A stretch of 64,000 bases of DNA, from positions 926,501 through 990,500 of the forward strand of contig NZ_CP039249.1 in the NCBI RefSeq assembly GCF_004795835.1, given 5' to 3'. The notes below the pieces were generated by a model that did not search any database, was not told where the DNA came from, and worked only from the letters and a program-made list of their open reading frames with translations. This DNA comes from Sphingomonas sp. PAMC26645 (GTDB lineage: Bacteria; Pseudomonadota; Alphaproteobacteria; Sphingomonadales; Sphingomonadaceae). The translations under genes were made by a program, and so were the position numbers. Below are positions 63,742 to 64,000 of the stretch, piece by piece (positions within the stretch are counted from its first letter, which is position 1; each line of letters begins with the position of its first letter).

Positions 63742-64000
63742 TTATCGGTTCGGCGTTCGGCGCAGCAGGTCCAATGTCGCTTGGTCGTCTTCGCCACCGA
63801 AGAACCGGTCGAGCGCCGCGCGGTACGGTGCGGGATCGTCGGCTATCGCAGCGAACAGGGTCATCGACGACCGCAGCTTCACCGCATCGATCCCGCCCAG
63901 AATCGCTTCGGCAGATCCGGGCGCGGCCGTCACCGTCTGCGTGACCTCGATCAGTCGCGGCCCGAGTACCGGATGCGCGAGATACGCCCGAGCCTCGTCC
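63742..64000 (-). CDS. DUF1810 family protein (5' end outside the window)
   Basis: The last 85 codons are visible. EARAYLAHPVLGPRLIEVTQ, then LGGIDAVKLRSSMTLFAAIA and YRAALDRFFGGEDDQATLDL match the C-terminal part of DUF1810 (YP_001813558.1-like/NADAR-related calpastatin family), with the typical K-L-R-S-S-M-T-L-F motif. Function is unknown. The frame is open to the window edge, so the gene starts beyond it. Confidence 0.85.
   Translation of the reverse strand, partial: DEARAYLAHPVLGPRLIEVTQTVTAAPGSAEAILGGIDAVKLRSSMTLFAAIADDPAPYRAALDRFFGGEDDQATLDLLRRTPNR

Overview
The window reads as chromosome from a GC-rich alphaproteobacterium of the sphingomonad type (Sphingomonas or a close relative). 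The reasons are the high-GC codon use, the form of the dnaN/recF/gyrB block, a bacterial Coq4, DUF1810, DUF2218 and DUF2254 proteins, Rap1a/Tai-type small secreted proteins, and families of palindromic intergenic repeats. This is inference from gene content; no rRNA or tRNA gene was seen to confirm it.

Region 1 (about 1-30 kb) is a large exopolysaccharide locus that seems to hold two Wzx/Wzy-type systems. A translationally coupled plus-strand operon (1-11.4 kb) encodes four glycosyltransferases, a Wzx flippase, a Wzy-like polymerase, a GT-C-like membrane protein, a WecG/TagA/CpsF glycosyltransferase and a membrane-anchored GH74-like beta-propeller protein. Facing it on the minus strand are an export set (Wza lipoprotein, outer-membrane beta-barrel, Wzc tyrosine autokinase) and a PssD/PssE glycosyltransferase pair. 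A second plus-strand set (20.8-26.5 kb) has a polymerase/ligase fused to TPR and carbohydrate-binding-like domains, a second Wza and a second Wzc. Wall-related genes (L,D-transpeptidase, SleB hydrolase) and an acyltransferase 3 lie among them. No priming glycosyltransferase and no sugar-nucleotide genes lie inside the window.

Region 2 (30-49 kb) is mostly housekeeping: a GFO/IDH/MocA oxidoreductase, ccmAB, a zincin-like metallopeptidase, pterin carbinolamine dehydratase, an SDR, an osmoprotectant ABC transporter with fused permease and binding protein, TauE/SafE, rlmN, then dnaN - VapBC-like pair - coq4 - recF - EF-hand/OmpA protein - gyrB. Three families of long inverted repeats sit between these genes. 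One copy lies in frame inside recF and lengthens RecF by about 40 residues.

Region 3 (49-64 kb) is accessory and stress related. It starts with a decayed microbial rhodopsin/beta-carotene dioxygenase (blh) locus. It continues with DUF2254, Dps, a sulfite-oxidase-like molybdoenzyme with its reductase, a GlcG/DUF336 protein, a thioredoxin-fold protein, DUF2218, RidA, a GreA-like protein, CorA, a YghU-type GST, MsrA/MsrB, LysR and MarR regulators, AlkB and a DsbA-like protein. A 15-bp motif with the invariant core AAACTATA lies in the same orientation upstream of four separate transcription units here, which suggests a common oxidative-stress regulon. Paired TATGC-N5-GCATA palindromes lie upstream of the LysR gene and near the MarR start.
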